Shown here piece by piece: positions 1-7,957 of a stretch of DNA of 64,000 bases. Made by a program: the position numbers and the translations under genes. The stretch is from Clostridiales bacterium. GTDB taxonomy: Bacteria > Bacillota > Clostridia > Lachnospirales > Lachnospiraceae. A model generated the notes under the pieces. The model ran no database searches and was not told the DNA's origin. It saw nothing but the letters and a program-made list of their open reading frames with translations. The stretch is from contig JAHAJA010000024.1 of NCBI GenBank assembly GCA_018372435.1, positions 1 to 64,000 of the forward strand, written 5' to 3'. Position 1 is the first letter of the stretch, and each line of letters starts with the position of its first letter.

Positions 1-39
1 CTAGTGCATATAGTAACTTAACTAAGGAGGTATTGGAAG

Positions 40-936
40 ATGAGTAAAGTAAATAGCGCAGCCAAAGTAGAATTTCAATCCTTTGATACCTTATTTGGTT
101 CAAACAATGTAGATTTCAAACTTGATGAGTCTGAGAAAGTGACAGAGGTAGAATTATCTGAGTTATTCACGTTTAAAGGTCACCCATTTCGTGTTTTAGA
201 CGATGCAAAGATGGAGGAAACAGTAGATAGTATACGTAAATATGGTGTACTAAATCCTGCTCTAGTGAGGCCTAGAGCAGGGGGAGGATATGAACTGTTA
301 TCGGGACATAGAAGAAAGCGTGGTAGTGAACTAGCAGGGTTAACATCTATGCCAGTAATAATTAGAGAAATTAGTGATGATGAAGCTGTTATTATAATGG
401 TTGATTCTAATATTCAACGTGAAGATTTGCTATTTAGTGAGAAGGCTTTTGCTTACAAGATGAAGAATGATGCAATGAAGCATCAAGGAAGCAAGGGCGA
501 GAAAAATACGGCTGATAAAATTGCTGAGAATACTGGAGAGAGTGGAAGAACAATACAACGTTATATTCGCCTTACCTATCTTATAAATGAGCTATTGGAA
601 TTAGTAAATCAAAAGAAGTTAACATTTGGAGCGGGAGTAGACTTATCTTATCTAAAAGAACAAGAACAAGTTTGGGTAGTAGAAAATATTCAAGCGAATA
701 CAACATATCCTACGCCTCAACAATCGGAACAACTAAAACAGTATAGTAGTCAAGACAAATTGACAGCGGACATTGTACAGTTATTATTAGGAAATCATAA
801 GTCAGTTTCGAGAAAAGTAGTACTTAAACAAGATAGATTAGCGGGATATTTTGAAAAAGAATATACGAGTAAACAGATTGAAGAGATTATATTTCAATTA
901 TTAGATGAATGGACAAATAAACAACGGGGTGAATAA
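40..936 (+). CDS. parB: ParB/Spo0J-family partition protein
   Basis: A 298-residue protein of the ParB/RepB/Spo0J family, which binds centromere-like sites and works with a ParA ATPase to segregate plasmids and integrative elements. The ParB nuclease-fold region lies at about residues 35-130 and carries the family motif GHRRKRG near residue 90. It is followed by a helix-turn-helix region (TGESGRTIQRYIRL, about 165-180). The start is fixed by AAGGAGG a few bases upstream. The stop abuts the next gene, a RepA-like initiator, so the two form a maintenance module. No ParA lies within the window; it could be just left of position 1. Such ParB/RepA pairs are common on plasmids and on Tn1549-type conjugative elements of Clostridia, which fits the relics further right. 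Confidence 0.88.
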   Translation: MSKVNSAAKVEFQSFDTLFGSNNVDFKLDESEKVTEVELSELFTFKGHPFRVLDDAKMEETVDSIRKYGVLNPALVRPRAGGGYELLSGHRRKRGSELAGLTSMPVIIREISDDEAVIIMVDSNIQREDLLFSEKAFAYKMKNDAMKHQGSKGEKNTADKIAENTGESGRTIQRYIRLTYLINELLELVNQKKLTFGAGVDLSYLKEQEQVWVVENIQANTTYPTPQQSEQLKQYSSQDKLTADIVQLLLGNHKSVSRKVVLKQDRLAGYFEKEYTSKQIEEIIFQLLDEWTNKQRGE

Positions 937-1353
937 ATGGAGAACTTAAACTTTAATTACTATTATGGAAATCAAGCAGATCAATTTTCGTTTTACCGAA
1001 TACCTAAGTTACTTTTTACAGATGAATTTTTTGATAAGATATCCAGTGATGCCAAGATCTTGTATGGGGTCATGTTAGATCGTATGTCTTTGTCTATGAA
1101 AAATGGTTGGGTTGATAAAGAGAATAGAGTGTATATTATATTTACAATTGATGATGTAAGAGAAATGATGCGTTGTGGAGAGCAGAAAGCTGTCAAGCTA
1201 TTATCAGAGCTTGACAGTGTAAATGGTATTGGTCTAATAGAGAAAAAACGTCAAGGTCTAGGAAAACCCAATCTGATTTATGTTAAAAATTTTGTTCGTA
1301 ATATTGAACAAGGACAAGTGCGAGAGTTCCAGAACTGTGAAAATGAAGTATGA
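937..1353 (+). CDS. Truncated RepA_N-type replication initiator
   Basis: A 138-residue protein matching the N-terminal domain of RepA_N-family initiators (the conserved stretch includes FYRIPKLLF, LYGVMLDRMSLS and GLGKPNLIYVKNF). Family members are usually about 250-300 residues, with a separate C-terminal host-specific domain, so this copy is either C-terminally truncated or a short element-borne version. It starts directly after the parB stop and is probably translationally coupled. Replication activity is doubtful without the C-terminal part. No iteron-like repeats were seen around it. Confidence 0.75.
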   Translation: MENLNFNYYYGNQADQFSFYRIPKLLFTDEFFDKISSDAKILYGVMLDRMSLSMKNGWVDKENRVYIIFTIDDVREMMRCGEQKAVKLLSELDSVNGIGLIEKKRQGLGKPNLIYVKNFVRNIEQGQVREFQNCENEV

Positions 1354-1681
1354 AAATATGAACTTCTCAATAAGAATTAATTGTGTTTACAATAAATGGC
1401 AGCTTAATGAGTGTTTATATCTGAAATGTTATAACACGGTATCAAAAAGCTTATTGCATACATGCTATTAGTAAGATTAAAGTAGTATAAAAACATTACG
1501 ATATGTATACTAATAATGGAGTCATTATGGAAGTTTTTTATAATAGTTAAGAAACGCTTAGGACATGGAATTGGGTGAAGTGATTACATAATAGGCAACA
1601 AGATTATTTTATTTGATTGTCGAAATGACAAGAATATTTTAAATATTTTAACATATATTCTCAATAAAATACTATAATATG
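1354..1681. other. Intergenic stretch without a convincing gene
   Basis: About 330 bases of very AT-rich sequence between the repA fragment and the RiPP promoter. A short overlapping frame here has no ribosome binding site and no recognisable product. It may contain the eroded 3' part of repA. No tRNA or clear terminator was seen. Confidence 0.5.
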
Positions 1682-1710
1682 TTGACATATGTATTCATTT
1701 TACATATAAT
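1682..1710 (+). promoter_or_regulatory. Consensus sigma-A promoter of the RiPP locus
   Basis: A perfect -35 TTGACA (1682-1687) and a perfect -10 TATAAT (1705-1710) are separated by exactly 17 bases. They lie about 30 bases upstream of the precursor-peptide start. This is the cleanest promoter in the window and predicts strong constitutive transcription of the small peptide gene. Confidence 0.85.
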
Positions 1711-1741
1711 AGTTTTATTATACAAAAAAGGAGGATACATA

Positions 1742-1876
1742 ATGTTATTTATTAGAACAACAAATGTAATTAAGCCAGCAGGTGGTGGTGGAGCAAACTT
1801 CGCTACTGGTTCATGTCGACCAGCAGGTGGTGGCCCCGGTAATGGTGGCGGTGGTAATATAATTACTCCAAGATAA
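1742..1876 (+). CDS. Gly-rich RiPP precursor peptide (44 aa)
   Basis: A 44-residue peptide beginning MLFIRTTNVIKP. The rest is dominated by Gly: PAGGGG, then a single Cys in ATGSCRP, then PAGGGPGNGGGG, and a tail NIITPR. The ATG is set by AAGGAGG at 1728-1734; an in-frame ATG at 1679 lies upstream of the promoter -10 and is rejected. It is followed by a radical SAM/SPASM maturase and an ABC transporter, the classic layout of a radical-SAM RiPP. With only one Cys it cannot carry the multi-Cys thioether pattern of sactipeptides or ranthipeptides. There is no long leader and no clear leader/core boundary. I do not recognise the peptide family. The modification type (cyclophane, epimerisation, methylation or a single thioether) cannot be read from the sequence. 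Confidence 0.72.
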   Translation: MLFIRTTNVIKPAGGGGANFATGSCRPAGGGPGNGGGGNIITPR

Positions 1877-1899
1877 CAATTTGTATATTTAACAGAATT

Positions 1900-1940
1900 T
1901 ATGAGTTAATAGTAATTTATATAGATACTATTAACTCATA
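1900..1940 (+). promoter_or_regulatory. Hairpin between RiPP precursor and maturase
   Basis: A perfect 15-base-pair inverted repeat (1900-1914 with 1926-1940, 11-base loop) lies in the 80-base gap between precursor and maturase. No T-run follows it. It looks like an mRNA-stabilising or processing element that would keep precursor mRNA in excess over maturase mRNA, rather than a full terminator. Confidence 0.65.
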
Positions 1941-1956
1941 AAGAATTGAGGAAATT

Positions 1957-3216
1957 ATGAAAGCTATTTGGGACGTATCAAATATATGTAATTTAAAATG
2001 TTTACACTGTGCAGCATCTGATTTTATGGAGACAAAACTCCATCTTGAAAAAAATGATTATGTAAATATAATTAATAATATAAAAGAATTAGTAGATACT
2101 ATTGATCTTATGGGAGGAGAGCCTTTTGTATCACCAAATATATTTTATATTTTGGAAGAATTGTATAAATATAAGATAAAAACTAGTATTATTACTAATG
2201 GACAATTTGAAAACTTAATTATTAATAAACTTTCAAAATATTTTGATAATTTTGATTCATTAATAATCAGTTTAGATGGAAATAAGAAAGAAAATGATAT
2301 GATTCGAGGAGATGGTAGCTTTGAAAAAGCTACTAATTTTTTGGAATTACTAATTAATAAGAAAAAAGAAATAAACCATGAATTTTTCATTGGGATAAAT
2401 ATGACGATAAACAATTATAATTTCAATAATATCATATCTACAATAGATGAACTTTTTAATAAATATTCCATAAATTATATACAGCTATCACCATTATTAT
2501 TACAAGGTAATCTACGTAATAATATTAATATTCAAATTTCACCAGTAGATTTATTAAACACATATGAAAATATATCTAGTTATATAGCTAATAGTAATAA
2601 TGATATAAGATTACAGTTTACTAATCCTATATTACCTGAATATTTAAATGCTAAATATAATTTGCTATTTCCTATTGAAATGGAAAAATGTCCTGCAATT
2701 GTACAAAGTGTTTATATAAATTCAGAAGGACTTGTGGGGGGATGTAGAAATGTTTCTGATTTCACGATTGATGCAAAAAAAGAAAATATTGTAACTAAAT
2801 ATAACGCATTATCTGAATTCTTAAAGAAGAAAGATAAATTTCATAAAGTTAATAGCTGTGATTGTATTTATAATGATATATGTAATGATTGTATTTATGG
2901 ATTCGAGTCGGAAATTCCTCCTATATGTAAATTGGTAATGGAAAGATATGATATCAATGCTTTACTATCAAAATATAAATTTATACTAAAAAAACCAATT
3001 TGCGTTCAAACAAATAGTATTAATTCAAAGATTATATATCCAAACTTGTGTGAAGTCGTAGAATATGAAATGATAGGCTTTAATATTCTTGATAATATTC
3101 AGGATGTTGCTTTGTCATCCTTAGAAATATCCAATATTGTAAATATGGATCCTACTTTGATTTTTAGATTCCTCATACAAGAAAAAAGTAAAAAACATGT
3201 GGATATTATTAAATAA
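1957..3216 (+). CDS. Radical SAM/SPASM peptide maturase
   Basis: A 419-residue radical SAM enzyme. The SAM [4Fe-4S] motif C-x3-C-x2-C is at Cys11, Cys15 and Cys18, and the SAM-binding GGEP motif is near residue 53. A Cys-rich SPASM region around residues 245-325 (VGGCRN, then CDCIYNDICNDC and PPIC) would hold auxiliary clusters. About 95 further residues after the SPASM domain have no recognised fold. SPASM enzymes of this layout modify ribosomal peptides by radical chemistry, so the adjacent Gly-rich peptide is the likely substrate. Composition is strikingly AT-rich, more so than the later biosynthetic genes, which suggests separate acquisition. Confidence 0.85.
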   Translation: MKAIWDVSNICNLKCLHCAASDFMETKLHLEKNDYVNIINNIKELVDTIDLMGGEPFVSPNIFYILEELYKYKIKTSIITNGQFENLIINKLSKYFDNFDSLIISLDGNKKENDMIRGDGSFEKATNFLELLINKKKEINHEFFIGINMTINNYNFNNIISTIDELFNKYSINYIQLSPLLLQGNLRNNINIQISPVDLLNTYENISSYIANSNNDIRLQFTNPILPEYLNAKYNLLFPIEMEKCPAIVQSVYINSEGLVGGCRNVSDFTIDAKKENIVTKYNALSEFLKKKDKFHKVNSCDCIYNDICNDCIYGFESEIPPICKLVMERYDINALLSKYKFILKKPICVQTNSINSKIIYPNLCEVVEYEMIGFNILDNIQDVALSSLEISNIVNMDPTLIFRFLIQEKSKKHVDIIK

Positions 3217-3237
3217 CTCAGAAAGAGAGAACTTTTT

Positions 3238-4941
3238 ATGTTTAAGTTTATCACTAAGGATAAAAAAATATTTATTTTATACTTATTTTGCGTTCCATTA
3301 CTTGCTATAACATCTGTTTTATTCGCAAATTCATTACAACCCTTAACTAATATCGTTATTGGTTATAAGTGGAATAGTTTTGTAAGGGTATCATTATTTG
3401 TATTATTATTTTGTTTATTAGATAATTTGGCATTGTATTGTCACCGAATAGTAACTGAGAAACTACGATACAAATTCTCAATGAATTTAAAAAGGGAACT
3501 GTTTAATAGCATATTAGACAAGGATATAGCTAATTACAATAGTACAAATACATCTCATTACATAAATATTTTGACAAGAGATATTAATGTTATTTCATAC
3601 AATTATTTTAACTCAATATGTGGAATTTTTAATGTGATTGTTAGTTTTTCTATTACATTAATAGCTATTATATGTATAAATCCAATTATTGCAGTGATAA
3701 ACCTTATGCTAGGTATTTTTTCTGTCTTGATACCAAGGTTTTTTGAAAAGCGTCTTATTGAGAAACAGAATGCCTGTTCTGATGACTCAGAAGAATATAT
3801 TATGTATTTAAAAGATTATTTAGCTGGTTTTAATACCATAAAGATTTTTAATATAAAGAATCTAATTAAACAGAAGATGGATAAGATTAATGTAAAGCAA
3901 GAGAAAGATATTTATAAATATAGTACCTTTACTTTTTTTGTTACATGGTTATCTATGGCTTGTAATTCTTTAAGTTTTGTTTTTACTCTTATTATTAGTG
4001 TTGGGTTAGTATTGAAAGGCCAAATAACAATCGGTAGTATAGTTGCATTATCTCAATTAATTGGGGGGATTGTAGCGCCATTTGATGAATTGCCTTCTCA
4101 TATAACTGTATTAAAGTCCATTAGTTCTATTAAATTAAAGTTATTAGACATATTAAATACTAATAGTGCCATTCAAAAACCCGAATTACCAGATAAAAAT
4201 ATTAATAATTTCAACATAACTTTGAAAGAAATTACATTAAAATATGAAGATTATATTGCATTAAATAACATAAATTTAAAACTAGACAGTTCAAAAAAAA
4301 TTGTACTAATAGGAGAAAGTGGTTCTGGAAAATCTTCTATTGCTAATGTAATAATGGGATTTTCTAAATGCCTAAATGGTAACATCTTAATTGGTAATAC
4401 TAAATTTGATGAATTTTCTGAAAAGCAATATTACAGTATGATTAGCTATATGCAGCAAGATACATTTATTTTTACAGATACTATTTACAATAATATAACT
4501 TTATACCAAGAATATGATAAGAATTTGGTATTTAGTATTATAGAAAAAGTGGGGTTATCAGAAAAGTTAAGTTCTCTAGAAAGCGGTATTTATACAGAGA
4601 TAACAGAAAATGGAAGTAATCTTTCGGGTGGTGAAAAACAACGTATTGGATTAGCTAGAGCATTATTAAAAGGAGCAAAATTTATCATTTTAGATGAATT
4701 TACGGCTAATATGGATGTCATTTTAGAAAGTAAAATACAAGAAACAATATTGAACCTGGATGTTGGAACACTAATCATTACACACAGATTAAATAAACGT
4801 TTATTAGCTAACTGTGATGGAATTATTGTATTAAAGGATGGAAATATTATAGAATCAGGCACTTTTGACCAGCTATTATCTAATAAAGATTATTTCTATA
4901 GTTTGTACAAAATCAATAACTCAAATGAAAGCTATCAATAA
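3238..4941 (+). CDS. ABC transporter, permease-ATPase fusion (RiPP export)
   Basis: A 567-residue half-transporter: an N-terminal six-helix exporter domain (about residues 10-300) fused to an ATPase. Walker A is GESGSGKSS near 359, the signature LSGGEKQR is near 462, Walker B FIILDE is near 481, and a late switch His lies in TLIITHR. It would act as a homodimer in the membrane. There is no N-terminal C39 peptidase domain, so it cannot trim a double-Gly leader itself. Only 21 bases separate it from the maturase, so it most likely exports, or gives immunity to, the modified Gly-rich peptide. The D-loop region reads DEFTANMD instead of the usual DEATSALD. Confidence 0.88.
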   Translation: MFKFITKDKKIFILYLFCVPLLAITSVLFANSLQPLTNIVIGYKWNSFVRVSLFVLLFCLLDNLALYCHRIVTEKLRYKFSMNLKRELFNSILDKDIANYNSTNTSHYINILTRDINVISYNYFNSICGIFNVIVSFSITLIAIICINPIIAVINLMLGIFSVLIPRFFEKRLIEKQNACSDDSEEYIMYLKDYLAGFNTIKIFNIKNLIKQKMDKINVKQEKDIYKYSTFTFFVTWLSMACNSLSFVFTLIISVGLVLKGQITIGSIVALSQLIGGIVAPFDELPSHITVLKSISSIKLKLLDILNTNSAIQKPELPDKNINNFNITLKEITLKYEDYIALNNINLKLDSSKKIVLIGESGSGKSSIANVIMGFSKCLNGNILIGNTKFDEFSEKQYYSMISYMQQDTFIFTDTIYNNITLYQEYDKNLVFSIIEKVGLSEKLSSLESGIYTEITENGSNLSGGEKQRIGLARALLKGAKFIILDEFTANMDVILESKIQETILNLDVGTLIITHRLNKRLLANCDGIIVLKDGNIIESGTFDQLLSNKDYFYSLYKINNSNESYQ

Positions 4942-5341
4942 ACGGTGTATAAAATAATAGATATCAAAAATATATTCGGTAGAAAACTTCTAGTGTATAG
5001 ATTTTAACATGCGTCAATGTGTAGTAATAGCTGCTTATAAACTTAATGAATCTATCCTGTAATTGGTCCATGCTATTTACTTTTTAACTAGAGATTGGTA
5101 GAGACAAACTCGAGTTCATAGTTAAGTTATACGGCTATTTCATTGTATACTCAATATAGTCTAATCAAATAAGACTTGTCAGGTAACTAGTTGAATCTGG
5201 TGTTGTGATAGAACCCAGCCCTTACTAATTTTTAAACTTAAGTTATTATATTATTTTAAATAAATTATTTAGAATACAGATTGGATAAGTAATGCGCAAA
5301 TATCTTCTATCAAAATTAAAGTAGACTTTAGACAATATTCA
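4942..5341. other. Intergenic stretch, nothing recognised
   Basis: About 400 bases between the ABC transporter and a long inverted repeat. There is no open frame with a ribosome binding site and no clear terminator at the end of the RiPP operon. It probably holds degraded mobile-element sequence. Confidence 0.4.
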
Positions 5342-5404
5342 CCTCCTTTTCTTTCATTTATAATTATTGCTGTAGTGCAATAATTATAAATGAAGAAAAG
5401 GAGG
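5342..5404. repeat. 28/29-bp inverted repeat enclosing a ribosome binding site
   Basis: The left arm (5342-5370) and right arm (5377-5404) are reverse complements apart from one extra base, with a 6-base spacer. The right arm ends in AAAAGGAGG, the ribosome binding site of the ORF starting at 5414, and the left arm carries its complement. In an mRNA spanning both arms the site would be fully paired. It could be a translational switch, a palindromic element end or a transfer-related site. Confidence 0.8.
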
Positions 5405-5413
5405 TTTCTTAAT

Positions 5414-6592
5414 ATGAAGAAACAAATACTAACCGGGTTACTTATATTATCTGTAGTAACGACACCACTTTTAAAGAGCAATTTCGCATGTGCAGCTGAG
5501 ACAACCAGTTCAATTGGTTCCGTTACGGAGGATATCAATAATGAAACAAAAGTTGAATGGAAAAAGTATTTAACGGTAGCTGCTAGGTTTTATAAATATC
5601 CGTTCAATGATCAAATTATGATTTATGCGCAACGACCAGATGCCACAGCGTGTGCACCGATTGAAATCTGGAATAGGAATATGAGATGCTTAGTCAAAAG
5701 AGGAGCTCACGGTATTGCGTTGTTGGATTTTTCAGCGGATAAGCAAAGAATAAATATGTTTTTGATGTTAAAGATGTACAACTTATGACTAATGGTGCAT
5801 TCCCTAAACTATGGGCTATGAAAGATGCATATCAAAGTGAAATAATCACATGTTTGAAGGATTATTATAATACCTTAGAGTCAAAGTTTTTTAGCTTCGT
5901 TGTCATATGCAGAGGTTAAAACATTAGCCACTGGTAATCCTGATATAAAGGAGAAGATGGATCTTGATATACAGGTGGCAAGGCTTAAGGTGTTAAGAGC
6001 AAATCATACGAGTCAGATCTATAGCTTAGAAGATGATATAAATAAGCATTATCCAGAGAAGATTCAGAAGGTGAAGGAGAAGATTGAAGGACTGGAAAAA
6101 GATATAGAGGTCTATCAATCAAATAAGATAAGAGATACAGAGGATTTCCGTATGAAAATCAATAGGCAGCTGATTAGCGATAAGAAACTTGCAGGGTGTT
6201 TGTTATTAGAAATGAAAAGCAACTTATCAAAGACATAGGATAAATGTATTGTTGGAGATTACAAAGGATTCGAACTTACAATGGCTTGGGATTCGTTCTA
6301 TAGAAAATATAGCTTATTAGTAAAGAAGAATATGACATATCAGTTGGAGCTTGGTAGTGATGAAATTGGGAATATTACTAGATTAAATAATTTACTCGAT
6401 GGGTTGGAGGATAAGTTAGCGGGTTGTAAGGAACAATTAGAACAGTATGAGAAGCAGTTGGAGTATGCTAAGCTTGAGGTGGTGAAGTCGTTTGAGAAGG
6501 AGGATGAATATCAGGAGAAAGTTAAGAGATTGAAGGAGGTTGATAAGTTGGTAGAGATGGGGGAAGAGAGGGGAAAGAGACATATAATTTAA
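5414..6592 (+). pseudogene. Remnant of conjugative-element SNF2 helicase/N6-methylase, with a signal-peptide-like start
   Basis: Pieces of the very large (usually over 2000 residues) SNF2/N6-adenine methylase protein of Tn1549-like elements survive in order. The early block WKKYLTVAARFYKYPF through DQIMIYAQRPDATACA to RGAHGIALLDF lies at 5549-5740. After a frameshift near 5757 it continues as NKYVFDVKDVQ. The late block SYAEVKTLATGNPDIKEKM lies at 5900-6238, and a last block with ELGSDEIGNITRLNN at 6281-6592. The central domains are deleted. Oddly, the first ORF opens with a good ribosome binding site and a secretory-type N-terminus (MKKQILTGLLILSV, ending near ACAAE). An unrelated signal-peptide start therefore seems joined to the helicase relic. 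Not functional as a helicase. Confidence 0.8.
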
Positions 6593-6608
6593 GAATAATT
6601 GTGGGATT

Positions 6609-6650
6609 AAGGGGATATAGGTTGCGAGCAGCTTATATCCCTTATTTATA
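6609..6650 (+). terminator. Hairpin downstream of the helicase relic
   Basis: A stem of about 10 bp with one bulged G (6609-6619 with 6634-6643), followed by a T/A-rich run. It has the shape of a weak intrinsic terminator at the 3' end of the relic. Confidence 0.5.
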
Positions 6651-6989
6651 TAGTTATTATAGTAGGTTATTAATGTATAGGAAAAACAATGTAATACAGC
6701 ATTATGAATATGCGTAAATAGTAGGGTTAATAAGCGATGGTTAAGAGGAAAACACAAGAAGTAGTTGTTTTGTGGAATATTATGGTGTATTATTTGAAAT
6801 ATATTTATATTAATTTAGTCTCATTATTAAAACTGTGAGATTGGAATAAGACACAAATATTACCATTCTGGAAGATAAGAGGATGGAAATGAGTTATCAA
6901 TGGCGATTATTTTTCTCGTTATATGCTGGGAATATGTATAATTTGATTGGTTTTAGTTAGTGAATTTACCATAGAGGGAGTGGAGTTAT
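6651..6989. other. Intergenic stretch, nothing recognised
   Basis: About 340 AT-rich bases with no supported gene or RNA. The promoter of the following membrane protein is presumably here, but no convincing -35/-10 pair stands out. Confidence 0.4.
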
Positions 6990-7619
6990 ATGAAAGCTAA
7001 AAATCTATATGGGTTTAATATAAAAAACCAACACAAGGATTATAAATTAATTGGTAAAAAAGGAGGAATATATAAATCGTATGTGGAGTGGGAGCAGAGT
7101 GTAAAAGAATTACAATGCTTTAATGGTGAAACGAATCGTAAAAATTTTAATGCATATCTTAATCAAAAGAAAAGAAGTATTGAACAGGTTTCTAAAATGA
7201 TGAAAAATATTAGTCAATTATGCATATTAATGCTTCCATTTATAGCATTGGTAATTAGTGTAGTAACTACTAATTACCAAAATTTAAATACATTACTAAA
7301 AGAATCAGATGAATTAAATCTTGAATGGTATGAGCATAACTTTAATAATGGAAATTATGATGATGAATATTTTTCTGATTTAGAACTTAGTGAAAAGGAA
7401 CGTATGGATTTCCTAGATAGAAAAATACTTATAGATAAGGGTGATAATTTAAAAGATTTAATTAGTGGTAATAAAGAGTTAATAAATGTTAATTATATTT
7501 GCTTATATCTATATACAGGGGTATTGATAATCGGTTTAGTGATCGCCTATTTTGCAAATATATATAATGTGGAAAAAGTGATGTTTTATGAAGATGTAAT
7601 GCGGTTATTAATAGAATAA
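6990..7619 (+). CDS. Hypothetical membrane protein, two transmembrane segments
   Basis: A 209-residue protein of unknown family. A Lys/Arg-rich N-terminal cytoplasmic segment of about 70 residues leads to a hydrophobic helix (CILMLPFIALVISVV, about 76-92). An acidic loop of about 75 residues follows, then a second helix (LYTGVLIIGLVIAYFA, about 172-188) and a short tail. GGAGTGGAG lies just before the ATG. It stands alone between mobile-element relics. A role in element biology or phage defence is possible, but nothing in the sequence proves one. Confidence 0.6.
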   Translation: MKAKNLYGFNIKNQHKDYKLIGKKGGIYKSYVEWEQSVKELQCFNGETNRKNFNAYLNQKKRSIEQVSKMMKNISQLCILMLPFIALVISVVTTNYQNLNTLLKESDELNLEWYEHNFNNGNYDDEYFSDLELSEKERMDFLDRKILIDKGDNLKDLISGNKELINVNYICLYLYTGVLIIGLVIAYFANIYNVEKVMFYEDVMRLLIE

Positions 7620-7632
7620 TAAATAATGAGGG

Positions 7633-7688
7633 TGTTAGGGATTTTCCCTAACAAGATTGCAGTCTGTACGTACAGACTGCGTATCTTG
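7633..7688. terminator. Two back-to-back hairpins after the membrane protein gene
   Basis: The first hairpin is 7633-7641 paired with 7645-7653 (3-base loop). The second is built on a perfect 22-base palindrome, 7659-7680, whose flanks (CAAGAT and ATCTTG) extend the stem. They lie 14 bases after the stop codon. No long T-run follows on the plus strand. Likely transcript ends, or a recombination or palindromic element. The next 270 bases, to 7957, hold nothing else recognised. Confidence 0.6.
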
Positions 7689-7957
7689 CAAAAAGAAAAA
7701 TAAAAAGTTGTACAGTAAAGTAATATCAGTTTATGATTGTTTAAGATATATAATAAGACACTATTATATATTACTATGTGATATGAGATGTGCTATCACT
7801 ATTATGTTAATTGCACTATAGTATGGTGGTTTATTGTGTATTCCAATGAATAATCGTTTATAGTCAATTAAATATTGTCTTATGGTAGATGGATACATAA
7901 TAAAGACATAGATATTGAATTTAATATCAATTAATAATGAACAAAGGTGGGAGTTTA

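Noticed and set aside
1280..1471. 63-codon ORF overlapping the end of repA
   Set aside because: It overlaps the RepA frame, lacks a ribosome binding site and shows no domain; at most a relic of the lost repA 3' part.
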